Below, one piece after another: positions 6,900 to 12,238 of a stretch of DNA of 12,238 nt. Position 1 is the first letter of the stretch, and each line of letters opens with the position of its first letter. The DNA lies in assembly GCA_900754755.1 (NCBI GenBank), contig CAAEEC010000399.1:1-12238 (forward strand). The letters run 5' to 3'. Origin of the DNA: Clostridia bacterium. Its GTDB lineage: Bacteria > Bacillota > Clostridia > Christensenellales > Aristaeellaceae. Under the pieces are notes generated by a model. That model did no database searches, was not told where the DNA came from, and saw only the letters and a program-made list of their open reading frames with translations. Both the position numbers and the translations under genes were made by a program.

Positions 6900-6935
6900 G
6901 CAATGGGGAGCAATGGTATACCGCAATGGTATACG
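6900..6935 (+). repeat. Tandem GCAATGG elements in the pseudo-spacer
   Basis: GCAATGG occurs three times on the plus strand (6900-6906, 6910-6916, 6923-6929). The last two are part of adjacent 13-base units GCAATGGTATACC and GCAATGGTATACG. GGTATACC (6915-6922) is palindromic. The stretch could be the guide part of the small RNA, binding sites for a regulator of the cas promoter, or both. Confidence 0.7.
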
Positions 6936-6936
6936 G

Positions 6937-6972
6937 GCCCGGAAGCCGGAATATTCGGGCTTCCGGGCTTTT
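6937..6972 (+). terminator. Intrinsic terminator of the small RNA / 5' hairpin of the cas5c transcript
   Basis: GCCCGGAAGCC (6937-6947) and GGCTTCCGGGC (6958-6968) form an 11-base perfect stem with a 10-base loop, followed on the plus strand by TTTT (6969-6972). It would stop the plus-strand small RNA. Read on the minus strand the same hairpin lies about eight bases after the predicted cas5c transcription start and has no U tract, so it should not terminate cas transcription but may protect the 5' end. Confidence 0.65.
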
Positions 6973-6982
6973 CCATGCCTGC

Positions 6983-7011
6983 ATTATACTATAAATGGGG
7001 GACGTTGTCAA
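6983..7011 (-). promoter_or_regulatory. Consensus promoter for cas5c-cas8c-cas7-cas4-cas1-cas2
   Basis: On the minus strand a perfect TTGACA (7006-7011 complement) and a perfect TATAAT (6983-6988 complement) are 17 bases apart, the ideal primary-sigma-factor promoter. Start would be near 6976, leaving a 5' untranslated region of about 160 bases before the cas5c ATG. It lies between cas3 and cas5c, so effector and adaptation genes can be expressed apart from cas3. A promoter this strong normally needs repression, which fits the dense elements just downstream. Confidence 0.85.
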
Positions 7012-7041
7012 GATTTTTTTCTCGTAATAGGGAGAAATAAT

Positions 7042-9429
7042 TTATACAATCATCGAGTCGAGTTCGCGGCCCACGGCGGTCAGTCCCCGTTCGGCGTCAT
7101 AGTATTCCGGCTTCAAGGCCATGACGCCCGTGTCTCCCACGGCATAAACCGCACCTTCCTCTTCCAGCCGCTTCATCATGGAATCGTACACATTGACGCT
7201 GTACTGCTGCGCCCGGGCAAGCAGTAGGGTGCGTTGCTTGATCTCGGACTGACTGAGCAAAGCGTTGATGATGGCTGCGCCCTCGCCGTAGGGCACGATG
7301 ACGGCGCGCGTGTCCTCGTCGATCACGCGGAAGGTCTCGCCCGCCGTGCGGAAGGCCTGCTTAAGCGGAAACAGATCTTTCGTGCCATTGGCAAAAGCCT
7401 TGTTTACGCTCAACAGATCAACGAGATTGCCATTTTCGCAGGGGTACTTCTCCGCCTTTTTCGTATAGCTTTGTTCCTCGCCAAAATATCGATAAATGCC
7501 GCTCGGCTTGCACAGCGCCTCAAAGTTCTCCGGGGCTTCGTGATACAGCTTGCGCGTACAACTCTTGCCGTTTTCAATTTCCGCCAGGTTCTTGAGAGCT
7601 TCTTCCTGAAACTCCCATATGTATACATTCCCGCTTTCGCGCTCCATGTTGCGGTTGCAGCGGCCGCCCGCTTGCACAATGCTCGGGATGCCTGCCAGGC
7701 TGCGCACGACGGCCGGGAAGCTGATGTTGATGCCCGCCTCGATCAGCGTCGTGGAAACGCAAAGCGCGCGTCCGCCGCCCTCGAGCCACGCTTTCATGAA
7801 GTCGATGTACGCAAGGCGGTGTTTGGGGCACAGCAGCGTGCTCAGATGGATGCAGAGCACGTCATCCGCCTCTGCGGCTTTTGCCTGCCTTATGACGGCT
7901 TCTCTATCCAGTGTACAGTCGATAGCGACAGGCCGCACCCCCTGTTCCTTTAGGAGGTCTACGGTGTGCCGATAGACTTCCCAGGCAACGGCCTTTGTGT
8001 TGACGACGACCAGCACGCTGCCCTGTAAACACATCAGGTTTTGCAGCTTGCGGGCCGCGTCTTCATTTGTCAGGCTCGTGCTAAGCTCAGGGATCCATCG
8101 TACACGGGTGAGCACGTCATAGAGCTGGGCAAGTTCCTTCTCATCGCCCATCAGTTCGTTATCGTCGGGCATGACGAGATTCGCAAACTCCATTTGCGTC
8201 GCCGTGCACAGCAGCACCGTACAGCCGCAATTGCGCACAAGAAAGTTGACCGCGCGTTCAAAGAGCACCCTGCACTTGCTCGGCAGCGCCTGAATTTCAT
8301 CGAAGACAATCACCGAGCGCATCAGCCGGTGCATGCGGCGCGCGTTTGTATTCTCGCAGCGATAAAGCGCGTTGAGAAACTGCACCATACTGGTCAGAAT
8401 CATGTGGCTATCCCAGCGCTCCGTCAGGCGCCGGTACTGCATCCGCTCGCCTTCATCCTCCACAACAACGTTGGCGTGGTGCTCGAGGATGCTGCCATAC
8501 CCACCCAGCGCCGCGCGAATGTCTCGCGCGTTCTGGTCGAGAATGGTGTTGAATGGAATGACATAGAAGATGCGCGCCATACCGTGACGCGCGGCGTGCC
8601 CGAGAGCAAAGCGTAGGCTCGAAAGCGTCTTGCCGCCTCCGGTAGGCACCGTAAGTCGATACACGCCCGGCATGCGCGCAGCTGCCTCCCCGCATCGCGC
8701 GGCAATCTTGGCGCGGATTTGGTCAATTGGCGTTTTGATCGCAAAGTGTGCGTCCATATATGCGTCCAATCGCCTTAGAAGCTCGTCCCAAGCAGGCTCA
8801 GGCGGCTGTGCAAAAGGATCCTCGCCATATTCAAAGCAGGCCGCATCATAACGGTCGGCATCCACGAGCATGCTTAGCAGCAGCCGCGCAGTCAATCCAT
8901 CGCAAAAAGCGCCTATTTTCCCTTTGGCGCGAAATTGATTCAGTTCTTTGCACGCGTCAGCGAACAGAGCGTCGAGCTTTGGGAGAAAAGCGACGTTTTC
9001 CGTAAAATATGCGACGGCTTCATTATAGTGCAGTTCACGATTATCCAACTGCATTTTCTGGAGAAAAGACGGTTCCGATCTTTTGTTTACACAATCCATC
9101 AGCCCTGTGTGGTGACCGTATACGCACAGGGCAATGATCTGCGCAGCGCGCCTGCGCGTTTCATCGCCGGAAAACCAGCGCTCATAGGCGAAAATTGCGC
9201 CCGCAGGGGCATGGAAGTGCGTCTTTTTCTTCTCGTCTTCAGTGAGGTATGCCTGAAACAGCGGCGTACCCTTGCCCATATCATGTACAAGAGCGATTAG
9301 CCGCGCGGTTTGAGCAAGGCAAAGCGGTGCAGCAAATCGCGCACTGAGTTCTGCGACGTTTTCAACGTGTTCTGTCATCGATTGCGTGCGTCCGCTTTTC
9401 TGATCAACATGGGCTATATAAGGCTGCAT
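7042..9429 (-). CDS. cas3: CRISPR-associated helicase-nuclease Cas3 (type I-C)
   Basis: A 795-residue Cas3 with an N-terminal HD nuclease domain and a C-terminal superfamily 2 helicase, recruited by target-bound Cascade to unwind and degrade DNA 3' to 5'. HD-domain metal ligands visible are His21, His49-Asp50 (LVHDMGKGTPLFQAYL), His73 (HAPAG), His106-His107 (YGHHTG) and Asp190 (LVDADR). Helicase motifs are Walker A PTGGGKT (262-268), DEIQ (377-380), CTATQ (408-412) and QAGGRCNR (586-593). All motifs look intact. The ATG at 9427-9429 has AAAGGAG five to six bases upstream. It is first in the locus and separated from cas5c by 226 bases that carry an independent promoter, so cas3 is probably controlled separately. 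Confidence 0.97.
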   Translation of the reverse strand: MQPYIAHVDQKSGRTQSMTEHVENVAELSARFAAPLCLAQTARLIALVHDMGKGTPLFQAYLTEDEKKKTHFHAPAGAIFAYERWFSGDETRRRAAQIIALCVYGHHTGLMDCVNKRSEPSFLQKMQLDNRELHYNEAVAYFTENVAFLPKLDALFADACKELNQFRAKGKIGAFCDGLTARLLLSMLVDADRYDAACFEYGEDPFAQPPEPAWDELLRRLDAYMDAHFAIKTPIDQIRAKIAARCGEAAARMPGVYRLTVPTGGGKTLSSLRFALGHAARHGMARIFYVIPFNTILDQNARDIRAALGGYGSILEHHANVVVEDEGERMQYRRLTERWDSHMILTSMVQFLNALYRCENTNARRMHRLMRSVIVFDEIQALPSKCRVLFERAVNFLVRNCGCTVLLCTATQMEFANLVMPDDNELMGDEKELAQLYDVLTRVRWIPELSTSLTNEDAARKLQNLMCLQGSVLVVVNTKAVAWEVYRHTVDLLKEQGVRPVAIDCTLDREAVIRQAKAAEADDVLCIHLSTLLCPKHRLAYIDFMKAWLEGGGRALCVSTTLIEAGINISFPAVVRSLAGIPSIVQAGGRCNRNMERESGNVYIWEFQEEALKNLAEIENGKSCTRKLYHEAPENFEALCKPSGIYRYFGEEQSYTKKAEKYPCENGNLVDLLSVNKAFANGTKDLFPLKQAFRTAGETFRVIDEDTRAVIVPYGEGAAIINALLSQSEIKQRTLLLARAQQYSVNVYDSMMKRLEEEGAVYAVGDTGVMALKPEYYDAERGLTAVGRELDSMIV

Positions 9430-9503
9430 GGCGGCTCCTTTCGTCTAAAAAAATTCGTCCATTCAACTGTGTCAAGGCAAAAAATATCCATTTCTACTCC
9501 ATT

Positions 9504-9509
9504 ATTATA
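9504..9509 (-). promoter_or_regulatory. Candidate -10 element for cas3
   Basis: The complement reads TATAAT, giving a start near 9497 and a 5' untranslated region of about 67 bases before the cas3 ATG. No hexamer close to TTGACA is found 16-18 bases upstream, so the promoter would be weak or activator-dependent, or cas3 could also be transcribed from the promoter at 9900-9928. Confidence 0.35.
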
Positions 9510-9657
9510 CACGCCGGCCTTTATAGCTCTATTTCGCCTGTCCCCTATTCATAGTCAGAGTTTTGAACCTGCCTATACCAGGCATGTGCCAAGCTTTGAA
9601 AGCGGTCAGGGGGCAGGGATTTTATATACAGAAATTACAGTCGCACTCCACCGCAAT

Positions 9658-9675
9658 GGCAGGAACGTTCCTGCC
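9658..9675. promoter_or_regulatory. Perfect 18-base palindrome upstream of cas3
   Basis: GGCAGGAACGTTCCTGCC is its own reverse complement. With one extra C on the right, the symmetry continues (AATGG on the left, CCATT on the right). It lies about 150 bases upstream of the candidate cas3 -10. It could be an operator for a dimeric regulator or an RNA hairpin (7-base stem, ACGT loop) in a transcript from 9893. It does not have the four-base GAAC-N4-GTTC spacing of a Firmicute LexA box. Confidence 0.55.
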
Positions 9676-9728
9676 CATTCCATGAATTCACATCAGAGAA
9701 TACACGAAACCGCAATGTATAGTGGTTG

Positions 9729-9860
9729 TCAATTGAGTTTATTGATTTCAGCGATGGAGAGTCCCGTGACGCGGGAAATCAGGTCAGCGGATAGGCCTTC
9801 GTGAAGCATTCCTTTGGCGTTGTTAAGCCTTTCACGCTTCTCGCCCCGCTCTTCGCCCAT
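9729..9860 (-). pseudogene. Rpn-family nuclease C-terminal tail, remnant or stand-alone small protein
   Basis: A 43-codon frame from the ATG at 9858-9860. It begins GEERGEKRERL, a charged linker typical of Rpn (recombination-promoting nuclease / putative transposase) proteins, then the helical tail LHEGLSADLISRVTGLSIAEINKLN, which closely resembles the C-terminus of many Clostridia Rpn proteins. The PD-(D/E)XK nuclease domain of a full Rpn (about 280 residues) is absent, and nothing upstream encodes it in any frame I examined, so it is most simply a deletion remnant. However, a strong promoter (9900-9928) points into it, and Rpn genes of enteric bacteria are known to make small in-frame C-terminal proteins that inhibit the nuclease. 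No strong ribosome binding site precedes the ATG. The frame is open to 9971, but that part overlaps the promoter. Confidence 0.6.
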
Positions 9861-9899
9861 GGCGCATCCGTTTTGCAAACCCGCCAACTTCCCACTTTG

Positions 9900-9928
9900 A
9901 TTATACCACAGATAGACCTGCCTGACAA
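9900..9928 (-). promoter_or_regulatory. Strong promoter upstream of the Rpn-tail frame
   Basis: On the minus strand TTGTCA (9923-9928 complement) and TATAAT (9900-9905 complement) are 17 bases apart with TGG before the -10 (extended -10). Start would be near 9893, 33 bases before the small frame. It points toward cas3, so it could also supply read-through cas3 transcription. Confidence 0.65.
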
Positions 9929-10008
9929 CCCCGGGCCAATCATCCCTCGCGGGTGCGCCGCATTGCGCCAACGCTTCGCCTTTCTACAAGGGTTTTACAC
10001 AATTCCCC

Positions 10009-10037
10009 TTGCAAAAGGGACGAATTCGGATTATACT
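10009..10037 (+). promoter_or_regulatory. Promoter of the MATE exporter gene
   Basis: TTGCAA (10009-10014) and TATACT (10032-10037) are 17 bases apart, with start near 10044 and a leader of about 60 bases before the ATG at 10103. CCCTT (10006-10010) and AAGGG (10015-10019) form a small dyad over the -35 element. It is divergent from the promoter at 9900-9928. Confidence 0.6.
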
Positions 10038-10058
10038 GCAAACAATACGAATTCGGAT
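10020..10058 (+). promoter_or_regulatory. Paired operator-like repeats over the MATE promoter
   Basis: ACGAATTCGGAT occurs at 10020-10031 and again exactly at 10047-10058, 27 bases apart. Each copy contains the palindrome CGAATTCG. One copy lies in the spacer directly before the -10 hexamer and the other just after the predicted start, a placement expected for repressor sites. No regulator gene lies within the window. Confidence 0.55.
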
Positions 10059-10102
10059 AAATACCCTTCCAAATTTGTCGATGCAAAAGAGAGGTTCTCC
10101 AC

Positions 10103-11482
10103 ATGAACACGCACAGCCTGTTTGCCAAGACGCCGCCCGTGCGCCTATTTTTCACCGCCGCCATTCCCGGAGCCATTAGCATGTTGGCTTCCGCGCTATA
10201 TCAGTTGATTGACGGCGTATTTGTGGGGCGGATCCTGGGCGAGACTGCGTTTGCGGCGCTGAATTTGAGCATGCCATTCGTGATCATCAATTTCGCGCTG
10301 GCGGATCTGATCGGCGTGGGCTCGTCCGTGCCCATATCCATCAGCCTGGGCCAAAAACGAGATGCCGCTGCCAACAACATCTTTTCCTGCGCTTGTGCCA
10401 TGATTGTAGGCGCGGGCGTAGCCGTGGGCGCGCTTTTGTATGCCGCCGCGCCGCTGCTCATCGCGCTGATGGGCGCCAGCGGCCAATTTGCTGAACTGGC
10501 TGTGGCCTATCTGCGCGTATACGCGCTATGTTCCCCGGTGACGACCATTGTGTTCGCCATGGACAATTACCTGCGCATCTGTGGCAAGGTGCGCGGCAGC
10601 ATGCTGCTCAACATTCTAATGTCCGTCCTCAGCGCCGCTTTGGAATTTTTGTTTTTGTTTGTGCTGGACCTGGGCATCATCGGCGCGGCGCTGGGCACCT
10701 GCTCCGGTATGATCCTCTGCGCGCTGATCGCCTTCTTCGCCTTCACGCGCGGCAAGATGCAATTGCGCTTTTGCCGCCCACGCTTCCGCCTTTCCATGGT
10801 GCGGGAAATCGTGGCCTGCGGCACGCCGAACTTTCTGAACAACATCGCGGGCCGCGTGACTTCCATCGTGATGAACATGCTGCTGGTGCGCCTGGGCGGC
10901 GAATCGGCGGTTTCGATCTATGGCATTTTGATGTATGTAGAGGGGTTCATCCAGCCCTTGCTCTATGGCATGTGCGATTCCCTGCAGCCCGCGGTGGGCT
11001 ACAACTGGGGCGCGGGCCGGCTCGATCGAGTGAAGGCCATCGAACGCTGCTGCTTCGTTTCCAGCGCGATTCTTTCGCTGCTGTCAGTGGCGGTAATCGC
11101 CCTTTTGCCCGAGCCGATTACCGTGTTGTTCATGGGAGAGACGAACCATACCTTCCTCACAGAGGCGGTTTTCGCATTGAAGCTCTTCAGCCTCACCTAC
11201 ATCACACGCTGGTATTCGTTCGCCGTGCAGAGCTATATGCTGGCCGTGGAAAAGCCCGGAAGCGCTTCCATCATTTCCGTCAGCACGGCGCTGGTGTTCC
11301 CGCTCTTGCTGCTGGCCGCGCTCTATCCGCTGGGGCTGACGGGCATCTGGCTGAATTTTGCGCTCACCGCCGTGCTGGCCGGGATTCTGGCCATCATCGT
11401 GATGGCGCGCTTTTCCCGCAAGCTGCGCGCGGGCATACCGCCGCACGCCGGGCACGATCTCGATGTGAGCGAGATGGACTGA
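10103..11482 (+). CDS. MATE-family multidrug/cation efflux transporter
   Basis: A 459-residue, strongly hydrophobic protein with about twelve membrane segments in two six-helix halves, the usual size for MATE transporters (MepA-like group common in Clostridia). Family features include IPGAISMLASALYQLIDGVFVGR (residues 21-43) in the first helix, GVGSSVPISISLGQ (71-84), and QPAVGYNWGAG (295-305), the equivalent of the conserved QPxxGYNYGAG in the second half. It would export drugs or metabolites in exchange for sodium or protons; the substrate cannot be told. The ATG at 10103-10105 has AGAGG eight bases upstream. It is monocistronic, has its own regulated-looking promoter, and ends in a strong terminator. 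It has no evident tie to the CRISPR locus. Confidence 0.93.
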   Translation: MNTHSLFAKTPPVRLFFTAAIPGAISMLASALYQLIDGVFVGRILGETAFAALNLSMPFVIINFALADLIGVGSSVPISISLGQKRDAAANNIFSCACAMIVGAGVAVGALLYAAAPLLIALMGASGQFAELAVAYLRVYALCSPVTTIVFAMDNYLRICGKVRGSMLLNILMSVLSAALEFLFLFVLDLGIIGAALGTCSGMILCALIAFFAFTRGKMQLRFCRPRFRLSMVREIVACGTPNFLNNIAGRVTSIVMNMLLVRLGGESAVSIYGILMYVEGFIQPLLYGMCDSLQPAVGYNWGAGRLDRVKAIERCCFVSSAILSLLSVAVIALLPEPITVLFMGETNHTFLTEAVFALKLFSLTYITRWYSFAVQSYMLAVEKPGSASIISVSTALVFPLLLLAALYPLGLTGIWLNFALTAVLAGILAIIVMARFSRKLRAGIPPHAGHDLDVSEMD

Positions 11483-11491
11483 GCAACCAAC

Positions 11492-11529
11492 GGGCGGGCC
11501 GAAAAAGCAAATCGGCCCGCCCATTTTTT
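11492..11529 (+). terminator. Intrinsic terminator of the MATE gene
   Basis: GGGCGGGCCGA (11492-11502) and TCGGCCCGCCC (11512-11522) form an 11-base perfect stem with a 9-base A-rich loop, followed by A and six T (11524-11529). It begins ten bases after the MATE stop. The T tract overlaps the stop codon of the convergent aminotransferase gene by two bases; on the minus strand there is no U tract after the stem. Confidence 0.92.
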
Positions 11530-12238
11530 ATCCCCGAATTTCCGGATGCCGCGCGGCGACCACGCCAAAGGCGTCATCCGCGATATCGACGGCCAAGGCG
11601 ATGTCCGCCTCGGTCATGGCGGCGTTCATGAAGTGGTTGTGATGGCTGGCGAGGAACAGGCCGCGCGAAACGCATTCGGCGACCCATTCCTGGTGCAGCA
11701 TCAGGCTATCGTCGTTGGCGATGCGCAGGTAGAACAGCGCCGGTTCGCCGGAAACCACCAAATCGAAGCCGTGCGCCCGGGCCGCGGCCTGAAACCCCTG
11801 CGTGAGCTTTTCGCCCATGCGCCGGAAGAGGCTGGGCGTATCGAGCCGCTTCATCTTATCGATACAGGCGATGCAGGCGGCGAATGGTTCCGCGCTCATC
11901 CAGTACGAACCGGTGAACGAAAGCGAGGCGGCCGTGGCTTTGAGCGGCTCGCGCCCGCACACGGCGGACAGGTTATAGCCATTGGCCAGCGCCTTGCAGA
12001 AACAAATCAGATCGGCTTTGAAACCATAATAGTGATCGGAACCGGCCAGATCCAGCCGGAAGCCCGCGCGCACGTCGTCCAGGATCAGCAGCATATGGTG
12101 CTTGTCGCAAAAGGCGCGCACCTGCTGCCAATATTCGGGGGAAGCCACGCGGTTGTCGAAGAAGTTCCCGTGGTCGTAGGGCTGGGCGATCAGCGCCGCC
12201 ACGTCGCCCTTGCACTGGTCGTAGGCCGCTTCCATGGC
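11528..12238 (-). CDS. Class III PLP-dependent aminotransferase, C-terminal part (partial)
   Basis: The visible 236 residues are the C-terminal half of a fold-type I class III aminotransferase; the gene continues past the right edge, and the ATG at 12233-12235 is internal. Family marks are LLILDDVRAGFR, whose Asp contacts the PLP ring nitrogen, and DLICFCKALANGYNLSAVCGREP, whose Lys (codon at 11993-11995) should form the Schiff base. FTGSYWMSAEPFAA, then NHFMNAAMTEADIALAVDIADDAF, follow. It resembles glutamate-1-semialdehyde aminomutase-like enzymes used in diverse metabolism; the substrate is unknown. It converges with the MATE gene and no functional link to the CRISPR locus is evident. Confidence 0.88.
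   Translation of the reverse strand, partial: AMEAAYDQCKGDVAALIAQPYDHGNFFDNRVASPEYWQQVRAFCDKHHMLLILDDVRAGFRLDLAGSDHYYGFKADLICFCKALANGYNLSAVCGREPLKATAASLSFTGSYWMSAEPFAACIACIDKMKRLDTPSLFRRMGEKLTQGFQAAARAHGFDLVVSGEPALFYLRIANDDSLMLHQEWVAECVSRGLFLASHHNHFMNAAMTEADIALAVDIADDAFGVVAARHPEIRG

Larger units (their letters stand above)
6862..6972 (+). ncRNA. CRISPR-repeat-like small RNA (CreR/CreA-type guide), putative
   Basis: An approximately 110-base unit opposite to the cas genes. After the predicted start comes a short hairpin, GCAGCC (6869-6874) paired with GGC and TGC (6879-6885, one bulged G), then GTGGATTGAAA (6888-6898), identical to bases 21-31 of the locus's own CRISPR repeat. The next roughly 36 bases (6900-6935) are spacer-sized, followed by a terminator hairpin and TTTT. 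CreA/CreR RNAs, known from type I-B and some other systems, have this layout: one degenerate repeat, a pseudo-spacer with partial match to a target promoter, and placement beside cas genes. They guide Cascade to repress rather than cut. The RNA itself, its processing by Cas5c and its target are inferred. Plain antisense RNA to the cas5c leader is an alternative. Confidence 0.5.
9430..9728. other. Non-coding region upstream of cas3
   Basis: 299 bases without a credible gene. It holds the cas3 ribosome binding site (AAAGGAG), a candidate -10 TATAAT for cas3 (9504-9509 complement, without a good -35), an isolated TTGACA (9470-9475 complement) with no matching -10, a perfect 18-base palindrome (9658-9675), and two plus-strand copies of ACCGCAATG (9650-9658 and 9709-9717). 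The composition is visibly more AT-rich than the flanking genes. Confidence 0.7.

Noticed and set aside
6816..6926. Upstream extension of cas5c to 6926
   Set aside because: The extra residues are not seen in Cas5c proteins and are encoded by the repeat-like RNA region; the 6815 ATG has its own AAGAGG.
6863..6976. Minus-strand 37-codon frame starting at the predicted cas5c transcription start
   Set aside because: It would be leaderless, its sequence is low-complexity and dictated by the hairpin and tandem repeats; no support as a protein or as a CreT-like toxin.
7017..7036. TTTCTC/GAGAAA inverted repeat after the cas3 stop
   Set aside because: Only six mostly AT-rich base pairs and no T tract on the minus strand; not a credible terminator for cas3.
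9470..9475. Perfect TTGACA (minus strand) close upstream of cas3
   Set aside because: The bases 16-18 downstream are a run of T with no acceptable -10, so I do not call a promoter.
9310..9804. Plus-strand open frame of 164 codons spanning the cas3 upstream region
   Set aside because: Half of it is antisense to cas3 and its end is antisense to the Rpn tail; the protein has no recognisable features and would make the regulatory stretch coding.

Overview
The window looks like a chromosomal segment of a moderately high-GC member of the Clostridia (an inference; no marker gene is present to place it more closely). Grounds for this are the strong purine-rich ribosome binding sites, promoters with near-perfect TTGACA/TATAAT hexamers, a Clostridia-style Rpn-family tail and a MATE exporter. 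About three quarters of it is one complete type I-C CRISPR-Cas locus on the minus strand, in the usual order cas3 - cas5c - cas8c - cas7 - cas4 - cas1 - cas2 - leader - array (read from 9429 down to 1). The array runs off the left edge; four identical 32-base repeats and three spacers are visible.

Two parts of the locus depart from the textbook I-C layout. First, Cas8c is about 907 residues, where about 600 is usual. The excess is explained by its C-terminal Cas11c-like helical domain being present three times in tandem (codons at about 4456-3353). A canonical I-C Cascade carries one such domain on Cas8c plus two free Cas11c copies made by internal translation, so the fusion could supply all three in one chain. 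Second, the 226-base gap between cas3 and cas5c is densely organised. It holds a consensus minus-strand promoter for cas5c-to-cas2. On the opposite strand it holds a small transcription unit: an extended -10 promoter, a degenerate CRISPR repeat (hairpin followed by the last 11 core bases of the repeat handle), a roughly 36-base pseudo-spacer and an intrinsic-terminator hairpin. That is the architecture of the CreR/CreA class of CRISPR-repeat-like RNAs that guide Cascade to repress cas or toxin promoters.

The leader side also holds structure: an inverted repeat abutting the cas2 stop codon, an 11-base perfect Shine-Dalgarno sequence followed by a nine-codon reading frame, and an inverted repeat at the leader-repeat junction. 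Upstream of cas3 a 299-base non-coding stretch carries a perfect 18-base palindrome and two copies of a 9-base motif that also occurs inside the pseudo-spacer.

The right-hand part (9729-12238) is ordinary flank: a 43-codon remnant or stand-alone tail of an Rpn-family nuclease with its own strong promoter; a divergently transcribed MATE-family exporter whose promoter is overlapped by two 12-base direct repeats (a likely operator) and which ends in a strong terminator; and the C-terminal half of a class III PLP-dependent aminotransferase cut by the right edge. Cas3, Cas5c, Cas8c, Cas7 and Cas1/2/4 would together provide interference, crRNA processing and spacer acquisition; no essential I-C gene is missing and none shows a frameshift.
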